From: Peristeroidobacter soli
GTDB lineage: Bacteria > Pseudomonadota > Gammaproteobacteria > Steroidobacterales > Steroidobacteraceae
Direction of reading: 5' to 3'
DNA length: 64,000 nt
Assembly (NCBI RefSeq): GCF_004138485.1
Contig: NZ_RYEV01000004.1
Span: forward strand, 494,803-558,802
In this document: positions 45,172-54,530 of the stretch, piece after piece
Layout: every line of letters starts with the position of its first letter
How positions within the stretch are numbered: the stretch's first letter is position 1
The notes under the pieces: generated by a model
Databases searched by the model: none
What the model was told of the DNA's origin: nothing
What the model saw: only the letters and a program-made list of their open reading frames with translations
Position numbers and translations under genes: made by a program

Positions 45172-45606
45172 ATGCTCGCGACCCAAAGCCAACTCAGCGC
45201 TGCTTCGATCCTGTTCGTCGTCTGTGTCGCCATCATCGACTGGCGTACCCATCGCATTCCCAACCTGCTGTGCGCAGTCGCGGCAATCATCGGATTCGGC
45301 TCCCAAGTGTGGATGCATGGTGAAGCCGGGCTGCTGGCCGCGCTAGGCGGCAGCGCAGTCGGGTTCGCCATATTTCTACCTTTCTATGTACTGAAGGCCT
45401 TCGGTGCAGGCGACGTCAAGGCGATGGCAACCGTCGGGGCGTTCCTTGGAGCACAGACGACGCTGCTCGCCGTCGGCATGACGCTGATGGCCGGGGCAGT
45501 ACTGGGCCTGGCAGTGCTGTTACTCGACAGCGCCTCGCGCAAGCGCTTCCCCTACGGGATTGCCATTGCGTGCGGCACGACTGCTGCGTTGATCGTGACT
45601 GGTTGA
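45172..45606 (+). CDS. cpaA: prepilin peptidase CpaA/TadV
   Basis: A 144-residue A24-family aspartyl peptidase that cleaves Flp and TadE/F prepilins. Both catalytic aspartates are visible: Asp in IIDWRTHRIPN (about 24) and Asp in GAGDVKAMA (about 81). Four to five hydrophobic segments span the membrane. It lacks the N-terminal methyltransferase domain of larger prepilin peptidases, as usual for TadV. It follows the pilin gene after 64 bp with a hairpin between. Confidence 0.88.
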   Translation: MLATQSQLSAASILFVVCVAIIDWRTHRIPNLLCAVAAIIGFGSQVWMHGEAGLLAALGGSAVGFAIFLPFYVLKAFGAGDVKAMATVGAFLGAQTTLLAVGMTLMAGAVLGLAVLLLDSASRKRFPYGIAIACGTTAALIVTG

Positions 45607-45632
45607 GCTGCCATCAGGACAACAAGAAAGTC

Positions 45633-46979
45633 ATGTACAACAAGACTCCGCCGACAGACGAGCCGAGCCCCGACGCAGCTCGTGTCGCGCCCCGCCCGCA
45701 GACGCTTGCCGCGACCGGACTGCCATCGGCATTTCTCGGCGACCTCGTGGAGAAACATCTCTTCGAAGGCGGTGTGCTATCGATGCGCGAGCTGGTGAGT
45801 CGCACTGCATTGTCGGGTCGACTGCTGGAAGAACTGCTGGGCTTCCTGCGCCAGGAAGGGCGCGTCGAAGTCCGGGCTCAACATGGCGACAGCCCTGGAT
45901 TGGGTTACGCATTGACTGAACGCGGTCGTGGTTCGGCCATGGCTTCCCTGATGGCAAGCGGTTACGTCGGTCCGACCCCAGTGCCGCTGGATTATTACAA
46001 CCAGGTCGTTCTCACCCAGTCCGTTCGGGGACGCAGCGTCACCCGAGACCGCATGTTCGCGGCGTTCGAAGACACAGTGCTCGATCCGGAGTTGCTGGAC
46101 CGGCTCGGACCGGCCATGAATTCGGGCAAGGCGATTTTCGTCTACGGGGCGCCGGGCACCGGCAAGACTTTCATTACTCAGCGGCTGGCGCGCCTGTTCG
46201 AGGACACCTGTCTCATTCCGTACGCCATCTCGATCGGCGAAACGGTGGTGCGGGTATTCGATCCCAGCGTGCATCGCCAGTCTCAAGACAACTCGCCGGT
46301 CGTGATGCTCACACGAGGCCACGATCCGCGTTACGTGCTTTGCCAGCGACCGCTGGTGATTACCGGCGGCGAGCTGACGGCGGACATGCTCGAAGTGCAG
46401 TTCGATCCAGCAACTCGCCAGTACCGTGCGCCACTGCAAGTGAAGGCGAACGGAGGCATGTTGATTCTCGATGACCTCGGTCGCCAGCGCATACCGCCCA
46501 CCACGGTGCTGAACCGCTGGATCCTTCCCATGGAGGAAGGTGTCGATTATCTCAGCATGAATACCGGCCAGCACTTCCGCACGCCATTCGATGTGATCCT
46601 GGTGTTCTCGACCAACCTGCAGCCGCGAGACCTGGTCGACGACGCATTCCTGCGCCGCATTGGTTACAAGATTGGCTTCCAGGCGTTGAATCCCCGGCAA
46701 TATCACATGATCTGGCAACGCACCTGCGAGGCACGGAGCGTGCGCTACGACGCCCCTCTGTGTCAGTTCGTCATCGACGCGCTGTACAAGCCGACGGCCA
46801 CTCCCCTGCTTCCCTGCCATCCACGCGACCTGATCGGCATGGCGCTCGATCGCGCCATCTATCTCGATGATTGGTTCGGTCTGACCGCCGAAGCGCTGCA
46901 GTGGGCGTGGGACAACTATTTCGTAACCACGCCCGCGTCTTCGAGTGACGCCGCGGCAGACCTGCGGAGATCGCAATGA
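45633..46979 (+). CDS. AAA-type ATPase inserted in the Tad locus
   Basis: A 448-residue ATPase. Residues about 35-120 form a winged-helix-like domain (EKHLFEGGVLSMRELVSRTALSG, quoted in parts). The AAA core has Walker A GAPGTGKT at about 172-179, Walker B MLILDDLGRQ at about 275-284 and an arginine-finger region RDLVDDAFLRRIGYK at about 330. It is not one of the secretion ATPases TadA or TadZ, and is not in the canonical Tad set as I know it. Its position between cpaA and cpaB, with an ATGATG overlap to cpaB, indicates that it belongs to the locus. A regulatory or assembly-chaperone role is possible. Confidence 0.8.
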   Translation: MYNKTPPTDEPSPDAARVAPRPQTLAATGLPSAFLGDLVEKHLFEGGVLSMRELVSRTALSGRLLEELLGFLRQEGRVEVRAQHGDSPGLGYALTERGRGSAMASLMASGYVGPTPVPLDYYNQVVLTQSVRGRSVTRDRMFAAFEDTVLDPELLDRLGPAMNSGKAIFVYGAPGTGKTFITQRLARLFEDTCLIPYAISIGETVVRVFDPSVHRQSQDNSPVVMLTRGHDPRYVLCQRPLVITGGELTADMLEVQFDPATRQYRAPLQVKANGGMLILDDLGRQRIPPTTVLNRWILPMEEGVDYLSMNTGQHFRTPFDVILVFSTNLQPRDLVDDAFLRRIGYKIGFQALNPRQYHMIWQRTCEARSVRYDAPLCQFVIDALYKPTATPLLPCHPRDLIGMALDRAIYLDDWFGLTAEALQWAWDNYFVTTPASSSDAAADLRRSQ

Positions 46980-47767
46980 TGAAGCGTCGAGGCATATTGA
47001 TGGTGATGCTGTCGCTGGTGTTCGGAGCCGCGGCGGCATGGTCAGCAAAGAATTGGGTGGAACAGCGCACCCGCGCCAACAACGTCGCCGACGCGGGCTC
47101 CTCCGTCGTCGTCGCGGCGATGGAAGTGCCGTACGGCACGGTAATGGAAGGCCGCCATGTGAAAGTCATCACCGTGCCCACCGGTACGTCGTTGGGCAAT
47201 CACTTCAGCAGCGTCAAGGAAGTCGAAGGCCTGGTCGCCTCGCAAAAGGTGCTCAACGGCGAAGTTCTGTTGAAAGAACGTTTCACCAAGAGCGGCGCCG
47301 GCAGCACGCTCGCAGCGCTCATCAAGCCGGACATGCGGGCGGTCACTGTACGCGTCGATGATGTCGTTGGCGTTGCCGGCTTCCTGTTACCGGGCAATCG
47401 CGTCGATGTGGTCGCCGCGCGCAGGGTCAACGAGCGCGCCACGACCGAAACCATCTTGATGAACATCAACGTGCTGGCAGTCGATCAGACTTCGACTCAG
47501 GACAAGAACGAGCCAGTCGTGGTACGCGCCGTCACGCTCGAAATGACGCCACAGGAGGCCGAGGTCCTGGTGCGCGCTCGTGAGGAAGGTCGCATCCAGC
47601 TCACATTGCGTAACCCGACGGACGATCTACGGCCACAGCTCGCCGCAACTCCGGAGGCTCCGCCGGCACCCGCGGCCAAGCCGACACGTCGTGCGCCTGC
47701 GCCGAAGGCTCCGGGCGTAACGATCATCCGCGGCACGCTGGTCGACAGCGGCCAGAGCAGCACTTGA
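46976..47767 (+). CDS. cpaB: Flp pilus assembly protein CpaB/RcpC
   Basis: A 263-residue periplasmic protein anchored by an N-terminal helix (about 7-24). It contains an SAF-like domain (about 43-105: VVVAAMEVPYGTVMEGRHVKVITVPTGT, quoted in part) and an RcpC/CpaB domain (AVTVRVDDVVGVAGFLLPGNRVDVV; MTPQEAEVLVRAREEGRIQLTLRNP). RcpC is thought to work beside the secretin. The C-terminal 45 residues are Pro/Ala-rich. It starts in an ATGATG overlap with the AAA ATPase gene. Confidence 0.9.
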   Translation: MMKRRGILMVMLSLVFGAAAAWSAKNWVEQRTRANNVADAGSSVVVAAMEVPYGTVMEGRHVKVITVPTGTSLGNHFSSVKEVEGLVASQKVLNGEVLLKERFTKSGAGSTLAALIKPDMRAVTVRVDDVVGVAGFLLPGNRVDVVAARRVNERATTETILMNINVLAVDQTSTQDKNEPVVVRAVTLEMTPQEAEVLVRAREEGRIQLTLRNPTDDLRPQLAATPEAPPAPAAKPTRRAPAPKAPGVTIIRGTLVDSGQSST

Positions 47768-47824
47768 ACGAGCCCCTATTTGAACCTGCCACTTACCCAA
47801 CCCTCAGGACGGACGTTTCTTCAT

Positions 47825-49363
47825 ATGCGTCAATCAAGCCCGCGATCGACCGTGTGTGCACTGCTGATCGGATTGACCGCCGCCATGGCGACGATCGAAG
47901 CACCTGCACAGGAGGGCGGCGATCAAGTCATCCGCGCCACCCGCAGCACCACGTTTTCCGTGCCCATCTACAAGAGCCGTATCGTCGACCTGCCCGGGCC
48001 CGTCAAACGCGTTTCCATCGGCAACCCCGACATCGCCGACGTGCTCTTGCTGGGTGATGACGGGCTATACGTGCTGGGCAAGGACCTCGGCGCCACCAAC
48101 GTGATGTTGTGGGATCGCGAGGACCGGCTGGTGGCCGCGCTCAACATTACGGTCACGCACGATCTGGACAACTTGAAGAAACAGATCGCCACGGTGCTGC
48201 CCGGAGAAACCGTCGAGCTGTGGAGCGCACAAAGAAACATCGTGATGTCGGGTCAGGTCTCGAGCACCGCGAAGATGGATGCGGCCCTGCAGGTCGCGCG
48301 GGGCTATCTGGAGCAGATGGCCACTGCCAAGGACAAGATCATGTTCAAGCAGGAGACCGGCGGCGGGCAGGCGGCCGATCGAAAGTCCGGCGAGGTGATC
48401 AATCTCATGACCGTCGGCGGAGCGCACCAGGTCATGCTGCAAGTGAGGATCGCGGAAGTGAACCGCGAAGCCATCCGCAACCTCAATGCGCAATTCAATG
48501 CGCTCCAGAACACCGGCAAATGGGTCACGGGCGGCGTCAACGGTGGCGCGACCTTCCCTGACGCGCTGTTCCAGCCCGGCAACGTCCGCGTCCCGGTGTT
48601 CGGTGACGGCACCAACGCCAGCGGCAATCCCATCGGCCCGGTGTTTGACGAGTTCGCGCCCACCACGCCGACCATCAACAGCACGGGCCTGTTCGCGAGC
48701 TTTCTGAGCAATGACTTCCTCGCCAATGTGGTGCTGGATGCTTATCAGACCCGCGGGCTGGCGAAGATTCTTGCCGAGCCGACGCTGACCACACTATCGG
48801 GACAGGACGCGCAATTCCTGTCCGGTGGCAGCTTCCCGATTCCGGTATCGCAGGACAATGGCTCGATCGGCATCGAGTTCAAGGACTTCGGCGTGAAGCT
48901 GTCCTTCCAACCGCTGATTCTCGATCGCAACCGGATCAACCTCAAACTCAACGTCAGCGTCAGCGAGCTGGCCAATAGCAACTCTGTGTCGCTGCGGCCG
49001 ATCGGCACGACGGCCGTGTTCACCATCCCTTCGCTGACCGAACGGCGCGCGGCATCGACCGTGGAGTTGAGCGACGGTCAGACCATCGGCATCGCCGGCC
49101 TGATGAACGAGAACATGCGCTCGGCGATCAACAAATTCCCGGGTCTCGGCGACATTCCCATTCTCGGCTACCTGTTCCGTAGCCAGAGCTATCAGAAAGG
49201 CGAATCGGAGCTGGTGATCCTCGTGACCCCCAGACTCGCCAAACCGATCAAGCCGGCGGACATCAAGTTGCCGACCGACGCGGTGACCGATCCCAGCAGC
49301 GCGCAATTCTTCCTCGGCGGCAAGATCGAAGGCAGCAAGCCGGCGTCGCCGCCGAGCAAGTGA
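47825..49363 (+). CDS. cpaC: type II/Tad secretin CpaC/RcpA
   Basis: A 512-residue outer-membrane secretin for the Flp pilus. A signal peptide (about 1-27) precedes an N-terminal pilus-assembly domain (STTFSVPIYKSRIVDLPGPVKRVSIGNPDIAD, quoted in part) and a BON-like segment, then the secretin domain at about 200-480 with LAEPTLTTLSGQDAQFLSGGSFPIP and GDIPILGYLFRS followed by ELVILVTPRLAKP. The ATG at 47825 is preferred to an upstream TTG at 47780 because it places the signal peptide at the very start; neither has a strong RBS. Confidence 0.92.
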   Translation: MRQSSPRSTVCALLIGLTAAMATIEAPAQEGGDQVIRATRSTTFSVPIYKSRIVDLPGPVKRVSIGNPDIADVLLLGDDGLYVLGKDLGATNVMLWDREDRLVAALNITVTHDLDNLKKQIATVLPGETVELWSAQRNIVMSGQVSSTAKMDAALQVARGYLEQMATAKDKIMFKQETGGGQAADRKSGEVINLMTVGGAHQVMLQVRIAEVNREAIRNLNAQFNALQNTGKWVTGGVNGGATFPDALFQPGNVRVPVFGDGTNASGNPIGPVFDEFAPTTPTINSTGLFASFLSNDFLANVVLDAYQTRGLAKILAEPTLTTLSGQDAQFLSGGSFPIPVSQDNGSIGIEFKDFGVKLSFQPLILDRNRINLKLNVSVSELANSNSVSLRPIGTTAVFTIPSLTERRAASTVELSDGQTIGIAGLMNENMRSAINKFPGLGDIPILGYLFRSQSYQKGESELVILVTPRLAKPIKPADIKLPTDAVTDPSSAQFFLGGKIEGSKPASPPSK

Positions 49364-49394
49364 CCGTCACATCGTCAACTCGCAGGACTCGCCC

Positions 49395-49673
49395 ATGAAC
49401 ATTTCCAAACCGTCCGCCGTCGTCATTGCCACCGTCGCGATCGGAGGCTGCGCCGAGACGCCGCTGGCCGATGCCGACTACGGCAACTCTTTCAGACAAC
49501 TGGTGCAGGCCCAAACGCTCGATGCGGTAGCAGCCAGCAATCCTCCGGAGTTCGCACCCGAGATGACCGACGCCGCCCGGCTCGAGAACGCGCTCGACAT
49601 CTATCGCAAGGATGTCGCGAAGGGCAACACGGAAGTGAAGCGGCCGATCGTGTTCGAGGTCGGCACCAACTAA
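49395..49673 (+). CDS. small lipoprotein in the Tad locus
   Basis: A 92-residue lipoprotein: signal with lipobox AIGGC (Cys19) followed by a mature domain with NSFRQLVQAQTLDAVAA and AARLENALDIYRKDVAKG, likely helical. Its place right after the secretin suggests a secretin-associated outer-membrane lipoprotein, a role filled by CpaD or CpaO in other Tad loci, but I see no sequence match to either. It starts 31 bp after cpaC, with a modest RBS. Confidence 0.7.
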   Translation: MNISKPSAVVIATVAIGGCAETPLADADYGNSFRQLVQAQTLDAVAASNPPEFAPEMTDAARLENALDIYRKDVAKGNTEVKRPIVFEVGTN

Positions 49674-49695
49674 TACCGCCCGCACGAACGTCGCG

Positions 49696-50982
49696 ATGAG
49701 GTCAGCCATGCAGCCATTCCAGTCACGCAGTGCTCAACGAGGCGCGGTCGCGATCCTGGTCGCGATCGCAATGGGCGCGTTGCTCGTCACGGCGGGACTG
49801 GCTCTCGACATGGGTCACACCTTCCTCAACAAGACCCGGCTGCAAAACGCGGTGGACGCAGCCGCGCTCGCCGCCGCCAAGACACTCGATGACACTGGCA
49901 GCATCACACTCGCGACCGACGAAGCCGTCGACGCATTTAGAAATAATGCGGCAGCAACGGGCAACCGTGAAGTGTCGACCGCCTACGGCAACGGCGCCGG
50001 CAGCCTCCGGGTTACCGTCGATTACTCCGCAACGTTGCCGCCGTTCGCCACCGGCGCGCCCTCTGGGCCTTACGTCCGAGTGCGTGCGACAGGCTTTGTG
50101 ATGCCGGCGTGGCTGGTACGCGTCGGCGGCATCTTTCAGAAAACGGTTGCAGCCGCCGCCGTAGCCGGCCCACGCACTCTCAATGTCGGCAGCACCGTGT
50201 GTAACGTCGCCCCCATGATGGTCTGTGGCGATCCCGCTGTGCCCAACATGTGGGGCTACACGCTCGATGCGCCCGTGGTGCTCAAGAAATCCACGCCTGG
50301 CGGCCAATCTCCCGTCGGCCCCGGCAACTTTCAGTTGATTCAACTCGGCGGCTCCGGCGCCGCTGTGGTTCGCGACAACATGGCCGGCAGCTACGACGCA
50401 TGCATCACCGGTGGCAGCACCATTCAAACTCAGACTGGCAACGAAGCCGGCCCGGTCGCACAAGGACTCAACACACGCTTCGGTCAATACAACGGCCCGA
50501 TGCACGGCACGGAGGACACCTACCCCCCCGATGTCATCGTTCGTGCCCAGAACCCGGCATTGAACGCCGTGCAGTCCGGCAACACCTACAACGTTTACCA
50601 GAACGGCGTCCAGATCACCGCCCAGAACATCGCGGAAAGGCTCTATGACTATCAGGAATATTTGACCGACCTGATGGATCCCGCCCGCTATGACAACCGT
50701 CCCATGAATGACGGCGGCACGGGCGCATTCGAGCGTCGTGTGCTGGCAGTGCCCGTCGGTAACTGCACCGGCACGACCAACGGCCAGGGAGCGGTCCCGC
50801 TACTCGGCTTCGCCTGTTTCTTTCTGCTGCAGCCGGCGGAGCAGCAGGGTAACGATTCGTTTGTATACGGCCAGTTCATCAACGACTGCTCCGTGAACGG
50901 CACTCCCGGGCCGAGCCCCGTAGCCGGTAACGGACCGCACATCATTCAGCTGTACGACGACCCCAACAGCACCGATTCATGA
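49696..50982 (+). CDS. tadG: TadG-like Flp pilus-assembly protein
   Basis: A 428-residue protein with the TadG N-terminal signature: a basic start, QRGAVAILVAIAMGALLVTAGLALDMGH at about 14-42 (one membrane helix), then NKTRLQNAVDAAALAAAKTL. The remaining part is an extracytoplasmic domain rich in Gly and Thr; a VWA domain, common in longer TadG proteins, is not evident. TadG is needed for pilus assembly or surface attachment in several bacteria. The stop overlaps an ATG of the next frame (ATGA), although I place the next start slightly downstream. Confidence 0.82.
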   Translation: MRSAMQPFQSRSAQRGAVAILVAIAMGALLVTAGLALDMGHTFLNKTRLQNAVDAAALAAAKTLDDTGSITLATDEAVDAFRNNAAATGNREVSTAYGNGAGSLRVTVDYSATLPPFATGAPSGPYVRVRATGFVMPAWLVRVGGIFQKTVAAAAVAGPRTLNVGSTVCNVAPMMVCGDPAVPNMWGYTLDAPVVLKKSTPGGQSPVGPGNFQLIQLGGSGAAVVRDNMAGSYDACITGGSTIQTQTGNEAGPVAQGLNTRFGQYNGPMHGTEDTYPPDVIVRAQNPALNAVQSGNTYNVYQNGVQITAQNIAERLYDYQEYLTDLMDPARYDNRPMNDGGTGAFERRVLAVPVGNCTGTTNGQGAVPLLGFACFFLLQPAEQQGNDSFVYGQFINDCSVNGTPGPSPVAGNGPHIIQLYDDPNSTDS

Positions 50983-50996
50983 AGGCGGGAGCTCAC

Positions 50997-51461
50997 ATGC
51001 ACAGCCGGCGCGCGAGTGCGCTCAATCAGTGGGGAGTCGCAACGATCGAGTTCGCGATCTGCGCCCCCGTTCTATTCTTCCTGATGCTTGCCACGGCGGA
51101 AGTCGGTCGCGCGATATTTCAATACAACACACTCGTCAAAGCAGTCCGGGATGGAGCGCGCTACGCAGCGAACAATGCCGCGGTCGGCACCACCCGGGTC
51201 GTGAATCTCACCGCAGCGCGAATCAACGAGACACGCAACCTGGTCGTTACCGGCAACATCGCCGGGACCGGCACCGCGTTGTTGCCTGGGCTGACGGTAA
51301 ACAATGTGACAGTTGCCAACGCCGGCAATGGCTTCATATCAGTCGCCGCCAGCTACACCTATACCCCGATGCTGGGCGCGACCTTGCCGATGTTTCCATC
51401 GGGTACACCGATCAATCTTTCCAGAACACTGCCAGCCACTGTCCTCATGAGGGCCCTGTGA
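50997..51461 (+). CDS. tadE: TadE-like pseudopilin
   Basis: A 154-residue TadE-family protein: basic N-terminus, then QWGVATIEFAICAPVLFFLMLATAEVGRAIF, the processed Glu-containing helix typical of pseudopilins, followed by a periplasmic domain with many Asn and Thr. I use the ATG at 50997 because GCGGGAG lies 6 nt before it; the ATG at 50979 overlaps the tadG stop and would add six residues. The stop overlaps the next gene (TGATG). TadE and TadF are minor pilins cleaved by TadV. Confidence 0.85.
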   Translation: MHSRRASALNQWGVATIEFAICAPVLFFLMLATAEVGRAIFQYNTLVKAVRDGARYAANNAAVGTTRVVNLTAARINETRNLVVTGNIAGTGTALLPGLTVNNVTVANAGNGFISVAASYTYTPMLGATLPMFPSGTPINLSRTLPATVLMRAL

Positions 51462-51940
51462 TGCGTCGTGTTCAACAGGGCGTCACGTGCGTCGAGTTCG
51501 CCATCGTCGCTGCGGTACTGTTCATGGTGATGTTCGGAGTCATCGAGTTCAGCCGGGCATTGTTCGTGGCCAATGCGCTCGTTGAAAGCACCAGGCGCGG
51601 CGCCAGAGTCGCCGCTGTCTGTCCGGTTGGCGATCCAGCGCCGGCACAGGTCGCGATTCTGGCCAATGGCGGCGGCACGAGCCTCATCGCACCGAATCTC
51701 ACGACCGCCAACGTCGCGGTGTCCTATCTCAACCAGGCAGGCGCGCCGATCGCGAATCCGGGCGCCAATTACACGCAGATTCAGTACGTGCAGGTGCGCA
51801 TCGTCAACTACACGATGCAGCTGCTGATTCCGTTCGTGTTACCCCGTTTCGCGATGCCTGCATTCACCGCGACGCTGCCGAGAGAAAGTCTCGGCTATTC
51901 GCCCACCCAACAGGCATTCGTTCCCTGCCAGGCGGTGTAA
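51461..51940 (+). CDS. tadF: second TadE/TadF-like pseudopilin
   Basis: A 159-residue protein starting MRRVQQGVTCVEFAIVAAVLFMVMFGVIEFSRALF, again the TadE/F helix with its Glu, then LVESTRRGARVAAVCP and a periplasmic domain. The paired arrangement of two TadE-like genes behind tadG is standard; tadF is the expected identity by position, but sequence alone only supports TadE/F. It overlaps the previous stop (TGATG), and GAGGG lies 7 nt upstream. The tadZ gene follows after 3 bp. Confidence 0.83.
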   Translation: MRRVQQGVTCVEFAIVAAVLFMVMFGVIEFSRALFVANALVESTRRGARVAAVCPVGDPAPAQVAILANGGGTSLIAPNLTTANVAVSYLNQAGAPIANPGANYTQIQYVQVRIVNYTMQLLIPFVLPRFAMPAFTATLPRESLGYSPTQQAFVPCQAV

Positions 51941-51943
51941 AGC

Positions 51944-53137
51944 ATGACTCATACGCTCGACATTCTGCTCGTGTCCCGGCGCAAGGACGTTCTCGATTAC
52001 CTCGAGCAAATGCTGCTGGCCGCGGGATTCACTCCGGCCCGACGACTGAATTCCAATGGGCACGTGGATCCGCTGCATGACGTGGACGCCCTTCCCGATC
52101 TGATCGTCCTGCACTTGAGCCACCTGTGGCGAGAAGAACTCGAAGCGATCGCGGCACGTTCGCCCGACCGCCGACCCGCTTTGATCGTGGTCGGCCCGGC
52201 CAACGACATGAATGTGATGCGACTGGCTATGCAGGCTGGCGCGCGAGATCTCATTCCAGATCCGCTCAACGAGAACGACCTGCTCCGAGCCATTGAGAAG
52301 GCACACGAAGAACGCCGCCGGCCGACGCCGGTCGCGGGGGGCCGGATCTCGGTATTCATGAATGCCAAAGGCGGCTGTGGCGCAACCCTGCTTGCCTGCA
52401 ACGTCGCACATGTGCTCGCGGCAAAATCGAAACGGCGCACCGCGCTGCTCGACCTCGATCTGCAGTTCGGCGCAGCGCCGCTGTATCTCGATCTCTATCC
52501 GAAGCACGGCATCGCGCAGGCACTGGAGAATCTGACGCATCTGGATGAGGTCGCGCTCGATGGCTACTTTGCGAAGCATGCATCCGGCGTAAGCGTACTG
52601 AGTCACGGCGCGGACGAGCCGCTCGCGCCCGGCACTATTTCGGCGGCCGGCGTCAGCCGGTTGCTCGAGGTAACGCTACGTAGTCACGAACACGTCGTGG
52701 TCGACATGCCTCGCTGCGTCGACGCGGCCACGACAGCAGTGATGCAACGGGCGAGTCAGATCGTTATCGTCCTTCAGCAATCCGTGACCGCGGTTCGCGA
52801 TGCCACCCGATTGATGCAGTGGCTGAGATCCGACGTCGGCGCTGTCAAGGATCAGTTGTGTGTCGTCATCAACCGTTATGAGAAAGGCGCCGAGATTGGG
52901 ATAGCCGACATCCAGAGGACTCTGGCCTGCGGCGACCCTGCATTGGTGCCCAACGATTTCAAGACGGTGTCCGAATGCATCAATAGCGGCACTCCCCTGC
53001 TCGACTACGCAGGCAATGCCCCGATCACGCGCGCGGTGATGACTTTGGAGACTCGCTTGGGCGGGAGCTCCGCCCAGGTACGCTCCGGCGTTATCGCGCG
53101 CACCTTTTCCAGCTTGATGCCCGGGAGAACCCGATGA
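51944..53137 (+). CDS. cpaE: pilus localisation ATPase CpaE/TadZ
   Basis: A 397-residue MinD/ParA-like protein. Residues about 1-120 form a receiver-like atypical domain ([19 protein letters not shown]), then the ATPase domain at about 132-385 with an [11 protein letters not shown] variant Walker A (KGGCGAT instead of KGGxGKT, lacking the usual Lys in the last position), [16 protein letters not shown], and [10 protein letters not shown]. TadZ places the pilus machinery at the cell pole. The altered P-loop matches other TadZ proteins, several of which are degenerate. ATGA overlap with tadA. Confidence 0.9.
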   Translation: MTHTLDILLVSRRKDVLDYLEQMLLAAGFTPARRLNSNGHVDPLHDVDALPDLIVLHLSHLWREELEAIAARSPDRRPALIVVGPANDMNVMRLAMQAGARDLIPDPLNENDLLRAIEKAHEERRRPTPVAGGRISVFMNAKGGCGATLLACNVAHVLAAKSKRRTALLDLDLQFGAAPLYLDLYPKHGIAQALENLTHLDEVALDGYFAKHASGVSVLSHGADEPLAPGTISAAGVSRLLEVTLRSHEHVVVDMPRCVDAATTAVMQRASQIVIVLQQSVTAVRDATRLMQWLRSDVGAVKDQLCVVINRYEKGAEIGIADIQRTLACGDPALVPNDFKTVSECINSGTPLLDYAGNAPITRAVMTLETRLGGSSAQVRSGVIARTFSSLMPGRTR

Positions 53138-54513
53138 GCGTGGAATTCAATTCGGCGGCGGCAAAGCGTCCGGTCACCGCGGGTGAGAGTTGCGAGGCTG
53201 GCGACGATCGCATGCAACCGCTGTCGCCGGCAGAACGCGAGTGGAAGGAAATCACTTATCAGCGCTTGCTCAAAGTGCTCGACCTGTCGCTGCTCGGCGG
53301 TGTCGAGGACAAGGATGCCCGGCGACAGATTCGCGATGTCTGCGAGAACCTGATCGCCGAAGCGCGCGCGCCGCTCAGCATCGCCTCTCGTCAACGTATC
53401 ATCCGCCGCATCGAGGATGAAGTTCTCGGATTGGGACCGCTAGAACCCCTGCTGGCCGACAAGTCCGTATCCGACATTCTCGTGAACGGCGCTCGCCAGG
53501 TCTATGTCGAGCGGCGCGGCAAGCTCGAGCTGACCAATATTACGTTCACGAACGACGCACACCTGCTGAATATCATCGATCGCATCGTGTCGGCGGTGGG
53601 GCGTCGCATCGATGAGTCTTCGCCCATGGTGGACGCACGCCTGAAGGACGGATCGCGCGTCAATGCCATCATCCCGCCGTTGGCCATCGATGGACCGACG
53701 TTGTCGATCCGGCGCTTCGCCGTCGAGCTGCTCACCATCGACGATCTGATCCGGCTCGGCAGCCTCACGCCTGCGCTGGCCCGGGTCATGAACGCCATCG
53801 TCAAGGCCCGCTTGAACGTAGTGGTCTCAGGAGGCACTGGCGCCGGCAAGACCACACTGCTGAACCTGATGTCGGGATTCATTCCCGACACCGATCGCAT
53901 CGTTACGATCGAAGACTCCGCCGAACTCCAGCTGCAACAGCCCCACGTCGTGCGGCTGGAGACCCGACCGCCCAACATCGAGGGCCGCGGTGCCGTCACC
54001 CAGCGAGACCTGGTGAGAAACAGCCTGCGCATGCGACCTGACCGGGTCGTGCTGGGCGAAGTGCGTGGTGGCGAGGCGCTGGATATGTTGCAGGCGATGA
54101 ACACCGGCCACGATGGCTCGCTCACGACCATTCACGCCAACACGCCCCGCGATGCTCTGGGCCGCATCGAGAACATGGTGTCGATGACCGGCATCAGCTT
54201 TCCGACCAAGGCGCTGCGCTCACAGATCTCCTCGGCTATCGACATCGTCATTCAAGTCGAGCGCATGGAGGACGGCCGGCGGCGCGTGGTCAGTCTGCAG
54301 GAAATCAACGGCATGGAAGGCGACATCATTACTTCGACCGAGCTGTTTGCTTTCGAGCGTCGTGGCATCGACGCCCAAGGCAATGTGCTCGGTGAGCTGA
54401 AGCCGACCGGTATCGTTCCCGCCTTTCTGCGCGAGGTACATGCCCGCGGCATCGAATTGCCCATCGAGGTATTCCGGACCGACGGAATGGCCACACCGCT
54501 CAACCGCAAGTAG
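53134..54513 (+). CDS. cpaF: pilus assembly ATPase CpaF/TadA
   Basis: A 459-residue secretion ATPase of the GspE/VirB11 superfamily that powers pilin polymerisation. The N-terminal domain leads to [19 protein letters not shown], then Walker [14 protein letters not shown] at about 231-243, Asp box [19 protein letters not shown], Walker [17 protein letters not shown] and the His box [12 protein letters not shown]. All catalytic elements are intact. ATGA overlap with cpaE; tadB follows after 17 bp. Confidence 0.95.
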   Translation: MSVEFNSAAAKRPVTAGESCEAGDDRMQPLSPAEREWKEITYQRLLKVLDLSLLGGVEDKDARRQIRDVCENLIAEARAPLSIASRQRIIRRIEDEVLGLGPLEPLLADKSVSDILVNGARQVYVERRGKLELTNITFTNDAHLLNIIDRIVSAVGRRIDESSPMVDARLKDGSRVNAIIPPLAIDGPTLSIRRFAVELLTIDDLIRLGSLTPALARVMNAIVKARLNVVVSGGTGAGKTTLLNLMSGFIPDTDRIVTIEDSAELQLQQPHVVRLETRPPNIEGRGAVTQRDLVRNSLRMRPDRVVLGEVRGGEALDMLQAMNTGHDGSLTTIHANTPRDALGRIENMVSMTGISFPTKALRSQISSAIDIVIQVERMEDGRRRVVSLQEINGMEGDIITSTELFAFERRGIDAQGNVLGELKPTGIVPAFLREVHARGIELPIEVFRTDGMATPLNRK

Positions 54514-54530
54514 TGCCCGGAGATACAACC

